Positions 11,190 through 22,169 are shown, numbered from the stretch's first letter. The stretch: 64,000 nt of DNA from Cycas panzhihuaensis (GCA_023213395.1 CM041465.1:156061741-156125740); one strand, 5' to 3'. Notes: generated by a model from the sequence alone, not told the origin. Made by a program: numbers and translations.

Positions 11190-12190
11190 TGAAGCAAGGA
11201 ACGTACGTCCACGAAAAAGAAGATTGTAGGTATCCAGGAGACCTACTTACCGAAACTTCAAGCAGAATTCGAGGAATTGCCAGACAATTTCAAGGAGAAG
11301 ATTAAGCAAGCTGGATGGGAGGATTTTCTAATTATGCCTCCTCTATATTGGGACCCTAAAATAATGGAGGAAATCATAGTAGTCGTAAAATGGAAGTAGA
11401 CAGGGAGACATGGACAAGAGATCTATGTGCCTTAGACACTCAAGTCTATTTCGAAGGTATCAGAATTATTGATATTGTAGATAAGAATTTGCAATGGGCT
11501 ACCAAAATCCTAGTCTCCAAGTTCCTTTCAAAGTAGAAACATACTTACATTCCTGGAGGGTTAGTACCCTTATTGTTGGCACTATGAGACGGCATTAGAA
11601 TGAATTGTGTGAATTTATGGCCAACAACATTGAGTAGCAGTTAGGGGAGCTCCAAAGTCATCCCTTCAGACAACCATTGGTATTGCTAGCTTTATTATTC
11701 CATTAGTGTCCAGATATTCATCCCTCCTCATTACCTATTCAACCAGGAAAGTCGATAATAAAGAAATGGATCAACATTATGCCCAGTAGTACCCAGGATC
11801 CAAGAGTAAAGCGATAGGTCAAAGTAAAGATGACCAAAGTTTTGAAATGGGTACAACACAAACCCAAAACCTTCTTTCCACATTGAAAAAAGCAAGCAAC
11901 AAAAAGGGGTTTGAAGAGAAGCAGGGAACAACCAGACGAGGAGGAGCTACCACTAGAGTGGGAAACAGAGCTTCCCTAAGCAGTTTCAGAACCAGGGGAA
12001 GGTTCTTCACAACCACCCTTTAGTGAAAAGGGTACACACATAATTCAGCTAATATAGGAATTAGAGGAGGGCTACAAAGCATAAATAGTGGAATTATAGG
12101 AAAAAATCAAGGAAAAGGATGCAATCATAATGACCCTTACACAAATCAATGAAGACATGTTGAGAGCTACCAAGTCGGCGGAGTAACTAG
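11190..12190 (+). pseudogene. Element C accessory ORF3 relic
   Basis: Decayed third ORF between integrase and the 3' LTR. Residues matching E's ORF3 are spread over the whole segment: LPKLQAEFEELPDNFKEKIK near 11245-11305, AGWEDFLIMPPLYWDPKIME near 11308-11368, LQWATKILVSKFLSK near 11490-11535, and near the end EKIKEKDAIIMTLTQINEDM (about 12102-12163), a likely coiled coil. More than ten stops and frameshifts prevent expression. Correspondence with an independent relative argues that the ORF once encoded protein. The function is unknown; its position matches the env-like or plant-transposon-protein ORFs reported in Athila/Tat elements. Confidence 0.7.
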
Positions 12191-12245
12191 GACTGCAGGG
12201 CCAGCCCCAATACCAAAAGAGGGGGAGGAGGAGAAAGCACTGAAA

Positions 12246-12263
12246 TTGAGCATGGATGCTCAA
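12246..12263 (+). other. Perfect hairpin upstream of C's 3' LTR
   Basis: TTGAGCA-TGGA-TGCTCAA, a seven-base stem with a four-base loop, 24 bases before the 3' LTR. The same stem occurs in element E (20760-20777). The shared GACCCCGGGTAGA motif (GACCCGGGATAGA in E) follows it, directly before the LTR, where a polypurine tract would be expected. Confidence 0.75.
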
Positions 12264-12287
12264 CCATTTTTGTTGACCCCGGGTAGA

Positions 12288-12981
12288 TGTTGCGATTATA
12301 TTTAACACCGTGCATTCGGGGAAAGGAACAGATGAAGAACCAATGGTCATTTTGGCAGAACAATCAACTAGCATACATTTGGGATAGGGAATGGACGAAA
12401 TAAAGTAAAAAATGTACTCCATTCCATCACGGGAACAAATATTGCGCAGCAGGAATGCACCAAGCAGAGAAGAAACGGACGTTGGGCAGAAGGAATGTAG
12501 TAAGCAGATGGGAATGGTTACGGTATAGATGTGACACATGGACAGCCATACAGACGAAAGAATGGTTAAAGATTAACAAAGGGATTAGGGATGAACAGGC
12601 ATCCATTCGAAAGAATGGATGGTTGCAACTATAGACGCAACTGTTCTGTGACAGGAATGGATTTAAATACATCCGTCCATTGGGATGGATGTGAGAGCCA
12701 AGTCAGTGATTCCAATGGTACCTGATCTGGTATGGTTGACCAGTCAGACTGAATGGACCTTGTATAATGTAATCTTGACTATTGTCTAATAAAATAAGAG
12801 AGTTATGTGAATAATTATGTGTACTTATTGAGGAATGCATGAGGAATGCATGTTATTTGTGGACTTACGTGGCTTGATAAATGAAGAATATGCATGTTGA
12901 ACACTTGCACACACCCTAGACTATAGTGGAAACCCTTGACAAGTGAAGATTTGCAATAGGGAGCAATCAATTAAGTCAACA
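12288..12981 (+). repeat. Element C 3' LTR (694 bp)
   Basis: Aligns with 3815-4555. It has one 20-bp unit at 12483-12502 where the 5' LTR has three. The TATA-like box region reads GGATTTAAATAC (12659-12670) after a short deletion. It ends AAGTCAACA at 12981, followed by CAACC. Confidence 0.9.
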
Positions 12982-13829
12982 CAACCCAGTGGCAAGACAT
13001 CCTTCGATGGTGGAGAAAATATTCCCATTGCCATAACTACTAGTGAGTCGACCAATTCATGTTTCCCTCCTTACATTTTTTTCTTTTTTCCTTTCTTTCT
13101 ATTGCTTTGTCTTTTGATTTTTTTTTTTTAATTTCATTGTTTTAAAATGTTTTTTGATATTGTTTTCATTATGGTTTTTTGTTTCCTTTCTAGCATTAAG
13201 GGGGCAATTTCCCCACCTTAATACTTTGGTTGTTTCCATTGGTGAGAGAAAGTTGGGGGGCGGCGGGGTGGGTGGGTGGGGGGTTGTTGTGAAACAACCC
13301 CTTCTTTGCCCCCTTTTTAATATTTTTAAAAACGTTTTCATTACTAGAGGGGTGAATTGGATGTTCGAATTCCCTAACAAAATGAACAACAGGATGACAA
13401 TTCAAACAAGTCATTTTTAGTCGTAAAATGCTTGTGATCATATTGGATAATAGGGCATAAATGTTGGACAAGGATGTGAGACAGATAGGGGGAAAAGATG
13501 ACACATTGTGTCCATATTTCTCTCAATTTTCAGACATGAAATCAAGAGAATAATTGGAAAAAACATTTGGGGTGCATTTTAGAGGGAATTTGAGTTCCAA
13601 GGCAATGCATTGGTTGACTCATCTGTCACATATTAAATCCTAGTTCATCTTCATCATTGGTTTATCGATAGGGTCACACAAAGACACACAAATCATGAAC
13701 ACATCAACATTGACAGATCTAATCAAGTTTAAAATAAAGCAACGTACTGGGCCACATTTGGGAGCCCAAAAGCAAGCAAACAACATCTAGTCCAATCCAA
13801 ATTAAAAAATCCTTCCGACCTAAAGTTAT
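12982..13829. other. Intergenic DNA with homopolymer and G-rich tracts
   Basis: No gene supported. 13070-13140 is T-rich on the + strand. A strong G-run cluster lies at 13255-13283. The rest (13400-13829) carries no motif I can place; open frames here are short and composition-driven. Confidence 0.5.
13255..13283 (+). other. Potential G-quadruplex
   Basis: Runs of 6, 4, 3, 3 and 6 G separated by CGGC and by single T bases. Spacing satisfies the usual four-tract, short-loop rule for an intramolecular quadruplex. Confidence 0.75.
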
Positions 13830-14990
13830 TGTTTTGGGTGACCTCAAGTCCGTACTATAGAGTTCCCTATAAGTAATTCAAAATCCTATTTGTAGCTTTT
13901 CAATGGCTTTGTTTTGATTCTATGATGAACCTTGATATGATGCCTCCTACAAAAGCAATAACAAGTCTAGTTGCAATCAAATAAATGAGACTTCTAACTA
14001 GTTGCCTATACAAAGTGCCATTTACCTACTTCCAATCATTTTGAGTTGATAACTTTGTCTCTATCTCTATTGGGGTTGGGTTAGGCTTGAATTCCTCCAT
14101 TTTAAACTTTTTCAAAATATTCTAAGGGCACTTAGCATGGAAAATAAATATCCGACTAGACCTTTACCAAACTTCTATTTCAAGAAAGTAATGAAGCACA
14201 CCAATATCTAATATCTCAAAGATGTTCTTCAAATCTCCCTTCAAGTTTTCAACCATTGAGGTATCATTCTCTATTAGAAGTTATCAACCTACAACATCAC
14301 AAAGGTTACAAACCTTCCATTTTGAAACTTTATATACAAGTTTGAACCAACTAGCAACCTTTCAAACTCATTCTTCTAAAAATATTTAGCAATCTTAGAA
14401 TACCAAGGTCTAGGAGTCTATTTCAAACCATACAAAATCTTCTTCAAGTAACATACTAAATGTTCCTTATCTTTTTCCATAGATTTGAGTGGTTGTTCCA
14501 TATAGATTTCTTCTATCATGTCTCCATTAAAAAAAGCATTCTTCATGTCAAACTAGTGCAACTATTATTTGAACCATACAACTAATGCTAATATCATTTG
14601 ACGCAAATGTCTCCTAGTAATTAAACCCTTCCTTTTGCTTGAAGCCTTTAGCCACCAATTTGGCTTTGTATTTATCAATTGCGCCATCTGATTTGAACTT
14701 GGTCTTCTAGACCCATCTACTACTAATTTCCCATTTCTTGTCGGCAATTCTTCTAAGTTCTTCACCGCTTAGATGACAACATCAATAGAAGCTTTCTATT
14801 TTTGCTCCTAACTTGCCTCCTAAAAAGTGGAAGGCTCTTCTACATTAAGCACTTGTGTCATGAAAGCATTGTTGGCCCCTTTTGTAGGTCTCATCTTGGA
14901 CTTTTGATTTCCTTCAGTCTTAGGTAATTGTGCATCAACAATTGTCTTCAAGTACCATTTGGACAACTTCTTCGATGGAGGAATGATTTT
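13830..14990 (-). pseudogene. Element D copia RT-RNase H, broken
   Basis: From the high-coordinate side: VEEPSTF near 14830, WEISSRWV and KTKFKSDGAIDKYKAKLVAK at about 14625-14715, KGFKQKEGFNY, FFNGDMIEEIYMEQPLKSME near 14470-14540, LKKILYGLK near 14430, SNLYIKFQNGRFVTFVML near 14300-14350, GVLHYFLEIEVW near 14160-14200 and, in the RNase H linker, GTLYRQLVRSLIYLIATRL near 13960-14015. The normal YVDD motif has decayed to VDN near 14283. In-frame stops occur every 50-100 residues. The homology is unmistakable copia Pol. Confidence 0.85.
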
Positions 14991-15007
14991 AGACTAAGCA
15001 CCGTCAA

Positions 15008-15008
<1 letters not shown>

Positions 15009-15088
<80 letters not shown>
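15009..15088. repeat. Compound microsatellite (TA)10 (GA)30
   Basis: About 20 bases of TA followed by 60 bases of uninterrupted GA. The apparent reading frame over it (repeated Ser-Leu on the - strand) is an artefact of the repeat. Confidence 0.97.
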
Positions 15089-15091
<3 letters not shown>

Positions 15092-15879
15092 TGTGTTTTT
15101 GACTTTGGCCATCATCCAGAGTGTCAGAATAATATAAATTCCTATGTCATCATACAGGATGTCAAGGAAACACCATATGACCCCTTTAAAAATGGAGGAC
15201 ATTTAATTACAAATATAGAGATATTTTCAAAAATTCAATTGAGAGCTAAAAATTCACTTAGCCTTTTTTCTCCATGCAACCTTGTGCTAACTACTAAGAG
15301 GGCTTGAATCTGGACTTCAAAATTTCATAAAATAAAGTTGGGTTAAGATCATAATTCAAAAAAATATTGAAAAATAACCTCCCATTAGAACTTTGGCTTG
15401 TATCTATGATTTCAAATTTAGTCTTTGAATTAGCATTTGAATCTTCCTCTCGCACTTGCAACTAATTTATGGCACAATGTCTAAGATTTTTTAGACCTAT
15501 ACACGAATCCACAAGTCCCAATATCAATGAAAAATGAATTAAAATTATTATTTTCTTATGCAATCATCATTACCTACATCTCTTGCAAATTCAAATTTCT
15601 TGGGGCATTTTGGTTATGGGCCTCTCAATATCTACAAAGAACATCCTCTCTAGCATCTCCATTGTTAGTGCTCCTCCGCAACATCTGATGTCCCTTCATA
15701 GTCTTCTTAATGATTTCCCAAAATGAATTAGATTGACCCTTGTATATTCAAAGGCACTTGTGTTTGCTACTACTTTCATTTATGTGGGCATTTGTACCTT
15801 ATCACTATTCCGCACCTATTGGCATGTTGTCTAATGGCTCTATCTCATTTGTAGTAGTGCTTCCTATCTCAATTGTTTG

Positions 15880-16060
15880 GACACATCACGACATCTCTTT
15901 CAATTATTTTTTTATTGATTTTTGCTCTAGGGGTCTGCACAACATGCAGGTTCCACAAGTTTGCTTCACTAAATTTCTCTAGTTCCAATTCAATTTTCGA
16001 ATTTGGTTCTTGCTTAGCAACCCCGTGAACTCGGCTCCATGTGAGATTTTGATTTTTCAC
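15880..16060 (-). pseudogene. Element D gag N-terminus relic
   Basis: The - strand reads IELELEKFSEANLWNLHVV (about 15925-15985), which fits the copia Gag start pattern of FxGxNFxxWKxKM with losses. It sits about 100 bases downstream of the primer site, as expected. Nothing recognisable survives from 15090 to 15880. Confidence 0.5.
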
Positions 16061-16078
16061 AACAATCTAGCTCCTTAT

Positions 16079-16098
16079 GGGATTCGGATCTGATACCA
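16079..16098 (-). other. Element D primer-binding site (tRNA-iMet type)
   Basis: The - strand reads TGGTATCAGATCCGAATCCC; the first ten bases match the complement of plant initiator tRNA-Met, the standard copia primer. Confidence 0.75.
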
Positions 16099-16099
16099 A

Positions 16100-16370
16100 A
16101 TAATTAAATGAGCCAAAAGCGGAATAGACACAAAGATTTTCTAGTAGAATTGGTCTACCTTCAAATATTTGCATTGATTCACAACATACTTTATATCTCT
16201 AATATAAGTTACAAATATAATTACATGTATGGACAAATAACCACCTATTAGGCCCAACAATTGCCCTAATATGTGTCATATATCCACTAAGGATTTTGAC
16301 TCCCTAAATGACTCACATAACCACTATGACTCATAACATTAAGTTATGACCTAAGTACCTAATTCTAACA
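16100..16370 (-). repeat. Element D 5' LTR
   Basis: The - strand starts TGTTAGAATTAGGTAC at 16370 and runs AT-rich to the primer site. No partner LTR is in the window, so the boundaries rest on the TG start and the primer site. Confidence 0.6.
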
Positions 16371-16379
16371 CATTCCCTT

Positions 16380-17060
16380 CCTAGAGGCCACCTTAGTTGT
16401 TTTAGAACTATTCCCCCTCACTTTTCTAGATATCAATTGGTTTATGAGTTACTCATCATCTCCTTCATCACCCCTACTACACATCAAATGGTATCAAAGC
16501 AATTTGGCCTTCCCAATTTCATGTCATGGGAGGCCTTTGTTGAAGTTCCATGCCCTCAACTCTACACCATTTCCATTATGCAAACTTGTTTGGTAATGCC
16601 TCTTGTCCAATGGAATAAATTAGTCATTCCTTGTATTGTGGTTTTATGGCATCCACCAACCCTCTCACCAATATGTTTAACATCTTTCTTTATTTTTGTC
16701 AAATCTGTCTCTAGATCACTTTGCTCTTGATTTAAAATCCTAATCTTCTAGGCCCAAATTATTAATGTAGTTACTTTCCTCACTAGTTATTTCGAACCAC
16801 ATCTCATTTCCTAAACAAGCATAAGTTCTTGCTACACCTTAATTGAAGATGTTCCCAATGAATGTAGATTTTTTAAGCAAAGCATACGGTACAGAATTAA
16901 AACTAGTGTAGATGAGTTGGCTACTATGTTAAACTCCATGGAAACTAAACTAGTTGCTTTGCCCAATGGTATTCAAAAGATAGAAGTTGAATTACAAAGT
17001 GTGTGTACAAACATTGGAGTGAAAGCCAGACAATGCCCACTAGTTTCTGGGGTTATTTTC
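16380..17060 (+). pseudogene. Weak + strand retroelement relic with primer site
   Basis: TGGTATCAAAGC at 16489-16500 resembles a tRNA-iMet primer site, preceded by possible LTR end sequence (16380-16488). At about 16908-17010 the + strand reads VDELATMLNSMETKLVALP and continues into a heptad-like stretch, similar to the coiled-coil start of many plant gypsy Gag proteins. Frames are short and interrupted, and no pol domain follows. It could also be chance similarity. Confidence 0.35.
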
Positions 17061-17976
17061 AAACAAACAATCATTGTTCCTTAAAGGTGGATATCTAGTT
17101 GTGTAGAATCTTTTGACTGTGACAATTGTATACTGTCACAATGGGTCTAACTCTTCAAGATCTAGCATTAAGTCTACCATCAGATATACTCATTGATTCT
17201 CTCCATTGAATAAAGTTTGTCAATGGTGACCTTCGACAATCATAGCCTTAACTTTTCTCATAAACATATGTAACCTCTTTTGAGGGCTTGCAAATTCATT
17301 TTCATTATTTTTATCAAATTTTCTGGCCCAAGTGTCCTCACCACTTGTGCAATCTTTGATTGATATACATCTTTTATTGTTTTATGATTCCATCTGTGGG
17401 GTTAGTAATCCTATTATCTTTACAACACTGGTTCATTGTTAACATTTATGTTTCTCTAGTATCTGCCATGAAAATTAAATTAAAGTCTATTTTACAGGGA
17501 TTTCAAGCTTCTTAAAAAGTGAAAAAAAGAGTGCCTCCTTAGTTAGGAATAATGTGAACAAATGTCATGAAAAATATAATTAAATACTCAGTAAAGTGCT
17601 GTTGTAATACTCTGTAAATTGATATAGAGCTATGCTATGACTGAAGCGACAATTGAGATTACTTGCCATCATGAGCCATCAATCAATTTTGTGTCCCCTC
17701 AAAAGTAGTCGATAAGGATATATTGATATAACTGTTGGACCATTAAGTTTTAGTAATTCCCCATCTATTCCGTATGACATGCTATTGTCAATAGAATTGA
17801 GGCTTATACTGTGTACCTGCATTGTTATAGTATATTAGAAAGTTTCAGTTTTATAAAATATTTCGTATACATAGTGATCACAATTATAGAAAAAGCTGTG
17901 CATGATGTATCTCAATGCTAACATTCAGAGCATGATTTTACTGGCAGAAGCTAAAAAATAGCGGATAAAGTATTAC
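17061..17976. other. Intron or intergenic DNA beside kinase exon
   Basis: AT-rich, no supported coding sequence. If the kinase gene is intact, the stretch nearest 17976 is its next intron. I could not find the expected following exon, which in this family carries a CGIDGE-type motif. Confidence 0.45.
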
Positions 17977-18416
17977 CTTCAGATATTCCACAAAGGGAAG
18001 TGAGATATGCTGACCATATTGAATCAATATGAGAAATCGTAGCAGCTGAAAGAAACCAATCTTATGCACCAGCAGTAGATCTAGCAAGCCATCATTGTGC
18101 TTTGCAGAGGGAGCAAGTTTCTGTGTCTTCAAGCACTGCATTGTCTTGCATTGATGATTACAAAGTATGACCCCAAGAAAGACACCTTTCTTTGATTTCC
18201 AGTGTCCTTTTTTAGGAAGCTCATGACGATGTAGAATTGCTTCTTTTATCATCCCCTTAGAAGCTGAATCATGGTTAAGGCAGCTTATTGTTTGTCCTGT
18301 TGCTGGAAGGTATTGAATCTCACATTCATATCCTCTTAAATTAAACATTTTAATAGCGCCAGCAATAAAATATCTCAAAGGACCAAATCTTTGGTACTTA
18401 GAAGAGAGTTCAAGCA
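17977..18416 (-). CDS. Exon of sphingoid long-chain-base kinase-like protein
   Basis: A 440-bp exon on the - strand, preceded by TTTTATTCAATGCAG (acceptor at 18417-18419) and followed by GTAATA (donor at 17971-17976). It opens with two bases of a split codon and reads LELSSKYQRFGPLRYFIAG, then GVFLGVILCNHQCKTMQCL, LAPSAKHNDGLLDLLLVH, and ends QYGQHISLPFVEYLK. These are the C-terminal half-motifs of the diacylglycerol/sphingosine kinase family, closest in memory to plant LCBK1, which phosphorylates sphingoid bases. The frame is open throughout, unlike every transposon around it. The ATP-binding N-terminal exons and the last exon are not found in the window. Element E is inserted about 1.5 kb upstream, so this may be a gene with very long introns or an isolated fragment. 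Confidence 0.75.
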
Positions 18417-19898
18417 CTGCATTGAATAAAATTTTCAAAACTTTTAGTCTGCAATAATCTATTAATGACAATAGCACAGCTTCAAATATATCAAAAGTAG
18501 ATCACAGATCAAATAGAAAATATACATTATGCAACATGGAGGCTTGAGAAGGAGCAGATATAATGGAATGGATCCATTGAATCAGAGATTGACTGATATG
18601 CATTCAAGGGAGGCACTCCATGTGCAGATAGATTGCCATGCCATTGCAAATCAAGCTGAAGACAAACAATTCTTAAGAATTTATGTGAGAGAATAAAAGT
18701 ATTAGTATACCATGATGGTGCTTACAGGCACTGTCAAGTATGATGATAGAGATGTTATTGTTCTTTCTCACAATTATGCTTCCCTTTAAGGTAACATGAC
18801 ACTACCTGTTACCCGTATCTCTTTCATGTGCTTATCTGTTCCACATTTTAATGTTCTACAAATATTGCAATCCAATGTGAAAGACATCTCCAAGAATTTG
18901 CATGGGCACATTTAGTATAATCACATCATGTGTACAGTTATCAGAGGTGCACACAACAGCAGAAGTGCAAGGAAAACATCAAGGCATAAGGGTGAATGAT
19001 ATACTTCAGAACTAAGGAGCGTTTTTGGCCATGTACATTACATAATTTTTGCCTTGAGAAGCTGTAGACAAAGGGATGTATTCCCTCAATATTGCTTAAG
19101 TGCTGGTCATGTCCCATAGATAAATCACTCAATTAATTCAGTGTATCAAGGAGCATCAACCAATGCCCTATGTAGCATGCTGCTCACTACAACTAATTTA
19201 GGCTGTGGTTTCGTGGACAAAGAACACTGACATCTCATAGATCTAATGAAATATGCCTAGCATATTTGCAACAAGTGGGGATTCCCTTAAATACATTGTT
19301 TTGATAACAAAAAGTGTCTACCTGAAATCTCGCAGGATGCCGACCAATCACTATGCACAACCAGTATTTACCCTGCATAACTTGCTAATTCATTGTCCAC
19401 CTGGCCACCTCTATGGCAAGTCCATGAATGGGTCCATATTGAATTGAATTGTTATTTATTATCCACTAAGACCAACTTGGTCTATGGGACCAAAATGTAG
19501 AAATAATTATTGTTTTAGCAGATCCCACCATTTTATATGGGTTCTGATAATTTTATTGCTATTCTATGGCAATTGGAAATTTCAGATTTGACTTTTGGGA
19601 CAGATAGACCTTTATTTTTTCTTCCAAATCCTTTAATTTTTCTTCCAAAATTCTATTGTGAATGCCTTTCATTTTTTTTTTATTGCATGTTTTCTTTCTC
19701 TCCATTCCATTAGCATTTTTTCCATCTCACTTATCAACTCTGTTCATTCTTGGAATGTCAGTATCTTCTTATACAAAGATCTTGGTTCCTGCAAGTTTTG
19801 CTCAGTTGTCAACACTTTCTGGTAAGAATTTTGTGCTTTTACTACTCTCTCTTTCATCATTTTCACGTTCTACTTACTTGATGTATTCCAAGATACTG
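18417..19898. other. Upstream intron or intergenic DNA of kinase exon
   Basis: Nearly 1.5 kb without a convincing exon or transposon motif. On the kinase strand this would be intron leading into the exon at 18416. It ends at the target site of element E (TACTG at 19894-19898). Confidence 0.45.
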
Positions 19899-20733
19899 TG
19901 TTGACTTATGAGGTATCTTATGACACTTATGAGATACCCCCACTCTTGTCAAGGTTACACAGTGCTATAGTCTAGTTCAAGATACTGTCAACATGGTTAT
20001 TCACATACATTCCCCAGATATTTCACAGAATTATACCACAATGGTACACAGCAGTACAGAAATCAACACATACTCAGCATTTCATCATCACAACACAAGA
20101 ATACATAGCTTTCCACGTAACTCTTCCTTTTATTAAGTAATCAGTTTAATTACGTAGGGTGGAATGCATTCCTATGCATTCCAAAGATACATTCCTTCTG
20201 TTACACATGCGTACCCCAGATGGTACTTATCATTCAATGCTGCTCCAACTGGCTATCATACGTGCTGTCTTCCACACCTTTGCGTACCTTTGATAGTCCG
20301 CTCTCACCCTAACCTGATGGTTCATGCGTACCTCCTTAAGTATGCATCTTAGTACCTTTTGGCTGAAGGGTTATGACTGCCTGTCATAACCGTACCCCTT
20401 CAGTCATACGTACCCATTCATTAATCACTTAGTTAGGCATTTTAACTAATGACTTTAGATCCGTATGTCCGTACGTACGTCTGGCAGCTTCACAGGCCTT
20501 CACAGGTCCCTTTGGGTCGTGCGTACCACTTCCGTTCGGTTCCGTTCCGTCGCTGGTACGTCTCTGTCATACGTACCCATTCCAGGTACGCACCTGTCAT
20601 ACGTACCCAGAATGCTGATTTCTTCGCCATTTTGCCTCGTGCGTACTGTCATACGGTCCGTACCTGCACATCTCAGGTTACCTGACCTACCTCTGGTCTT
20701 CCCACAGCCATAGGATCACTTTATACCCCAACA
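19899..20733 (-). repeat. Element E 3' LTR (835 bp)
   Basis: Read on the - strand it begins TGTTGGGGTATAAAG at 20733 and ends CATAAGTCAACA at 19899. It is rich in CGTACC and GGTACG words, some in inverted pairs. Compared with the other copy it differs by single substitutions and small indels. Confidence 0.95.
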
Positions 20734-20777
20734 TCTATCCCGGGTCAACAGTTATGGGTTTGAGCATCCTTGCTCAA
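20734..20777 (-). other. Plus-strand primer region and hairpin of E
   Basis: Directly upstream of the 3' LTR, the - strand reads GACCCGGGATAGA. A hairpin TTGAGCA/TGCTCAA at 20760-20777 lies just before it. Element C shares both features. There is no classical purine run at the LTR edge; a purine-rich GCGGGGGAGGGA stretch is 80 bases further upstream (about 20814-20825). Confidence 0.6.
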
Positions 20778-20829
20778 CAAAACTCCAAAAATTTTTCAAA
20801 ATTTCGGGGTATCCCTCCCCCGCTCCGTC

Positions 20830-22135
20830 TCAAGGTGGCTCCTGTTGTCTCTGCCCTCCCAAAATTTCTTCATTGATCTGTGTTAGAGTGGCAATGATAG
20901 CATCTTTTTCTTTAATTTTGTCTTGAAGGGCAGCTATCTCAGCTTTATACCCTTCCTCCATTTCCTGAATTAACTGAATGATGGGTCCCGCTTTGTCATG
21001 TGGTGTAGGCGGTCTTTGAGGGTTCCCCGCCTCCGCTGCACGAGGGAAGTTTTCCCATTCTTCCTGTGAGGCCTCGCTTCTTCTTCCTCCTCCTCGATTC
21101 TTCTTCTCCCTTCTTCCTCTTACCTCTTCAATGGATGACTGCTTTGTCCGATGAGGAATGGTTGTGCTGGTGATTTTGTAACCGTGTAAATACTTTCTGC
21201 ATCTATTTTTGTACTCTTCTCTTTGCTTCCAGACTATTAACCGTATGCGGAAATTCTGCCCATCGCTTGTTTGATGATTGGTTCCCGTGGAGAAACGGTG
21301 GTCCTGGTCAACTACACATCTGGACACTGATAGAATAAAATAGCCAAAAGCAAGGAGGGATGTCGGAATGGATGTGTCCTAATCTCCTTGAGTTGCTGCC
21401 TCATGTTCTCCCCCAAGAATTTGGACCAATTCAGCTTTTCCCATACCAAATTTTCAACAACACCTGCATCATGCCTCCCTGAATGTAGGTGTACTTCCGT
21501 TTGGACAAAAATCTGGAATTTATCACTTTTGCCACCCATTGAAGTCTAACATCAATAATGTCTGCTACACAGATTTCATTGGACATAATCTGAGTGTTAG
21601 GTTGACACAATTCCCTCAACCACATTTCTCGGTCAACTTCTGACCTTTTTTTTCCCAATGGAACTTCTCCTTCATTTGGAAGTCTTGTGATGGTGTGAAC
21701 TATGTCTGCATCCATTTTGGCCTTCCTGCTATCCTCCTTCAGTGCCATCAGGATTTGGTCCATGAGTTCAGGGTCATAATACATTGGGTTGCAGTAAATG
21801 TAGTCTCCCCATCCTGCTTACTTAACCCTGGCCTGGAATTGAGTTGGTAGGGCTTGTAACTCTTGCTTGAGCTTGGGTATAAATGCCTGCTGGCACCCTG
21901 CTGTCCTCATAATGGCTGTGGAATCCCAGAGATAAGAAAAGTAACCTAAGCATACAAACCGAAACCCTACGTACGTACCTTTGAGGAATGCTTGCCGTTT
22001 TTGTGACTTTGCGTACTGAGATGCATACCGGAGTGAATTCCCTGCGTGCCGCGCCGTACGGATGCCTGGCAAATTTTCCGGAGTTGATTCGTCCGTTCCG
22101 CTCTGCGTACTTCGCGAGAATGCTCGCAGGTACAT
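20830..22135 (-). pseudogene. Element E accessory ORF3, frameshifted
   Basis: Third ORF between integrase and the LTR, in at least four frame segments. In order: FIPKLKQELQALPTQFQARVK at about 21820-21880 and a DPELMDQILMAL segment (about 21735-21775). Then DADIVHTITRLPNEGEVPLG (about 21650-21710), LQWVAKVINSRFLSKRKYTY (about 21480-21545), NWSKFLGENMRQQLKEIR with HPSLLLAILF, and a basic, acidic-tailed end with a coiled coil (AALQDKIKEKDAIIATL, about 20875-20930). Matches to C and to K's LMAATGLPNKG show a conserved accessory protein. It resembles the putative plant transposon protein domain seen in Athila-type elements. The function is unknown. Confidence 0.72.
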
Positions 22136-22169
22136 AATACTTTGTCATTTTGCGGATTTTTGTCTTATA

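Larger units (their letters stand above)
3815..12981 (+). mobile_element. Element C: full-length degenerate Tat/Athila-like Ty3/gypsy retrotransposon
   Basis: Complete 9.2-kb element bounded by two LTRs that start TGTTGCGATTATATT and end AAGTCAACA. Flanks are CACCC (3810-3814) and CAACC (12982-12986), a 5-bp target duplication with one change. Internal order: primer site, gag, protease, a Gag-like module, RT, RNase H, integrase, ORF3, LTR. Lack of a chromodomain, the FLDD polymerase motif and the accessory 3' ORF place it in the non-chromoviral Tat/Athila side of Ty3/gypsy. Stops and frameshifts run throughout, so it is an old inactive copy. Element E is a younger relative. Confidence 0.9.
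13830..16370 (-). mobile_element. Element D: degraded Ty1/copia retrotransposon
   Basis: Read on the - strand: LTR-like sequence at 16100-16370 beginning TGTTAGAATTAGG, a tRNA-iMet primer site at 16079-16098, a gag start near 15980, then RT and RNase H at 13830-14990. Integrase is missing or unrecognisable and there is no 3' LTR, so this is an incomplete relic with an internal loss between gag and RT. A microsatellite has grown in the middle. Confidence 0.75.

Noticed and set aside
14948-15202. - strand frame with long Ser-Leu repeat
   Set aside because: Translation of the (GA)30 microsatellite.
16489-16500. tRNA-Met gene fragment
   Set aside because: Only 12 bases match and they read as a primer-binding site, not as part of a cloverleaf.
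18417-18477. Extending the kinase exon upstream to the ATG-like start at 18477
   Set aside because: The added residues do not resemble the family, and a clear acceptor (TTCAATGCAG) precedes the conserved LELSSKYQ start.
20449-20713. Overlapping + strand frames in E's LTR, repeated near 28243
   Set aside because: They lie in LTR sequence, are short, and arise from GTAC-rich words in several frames.
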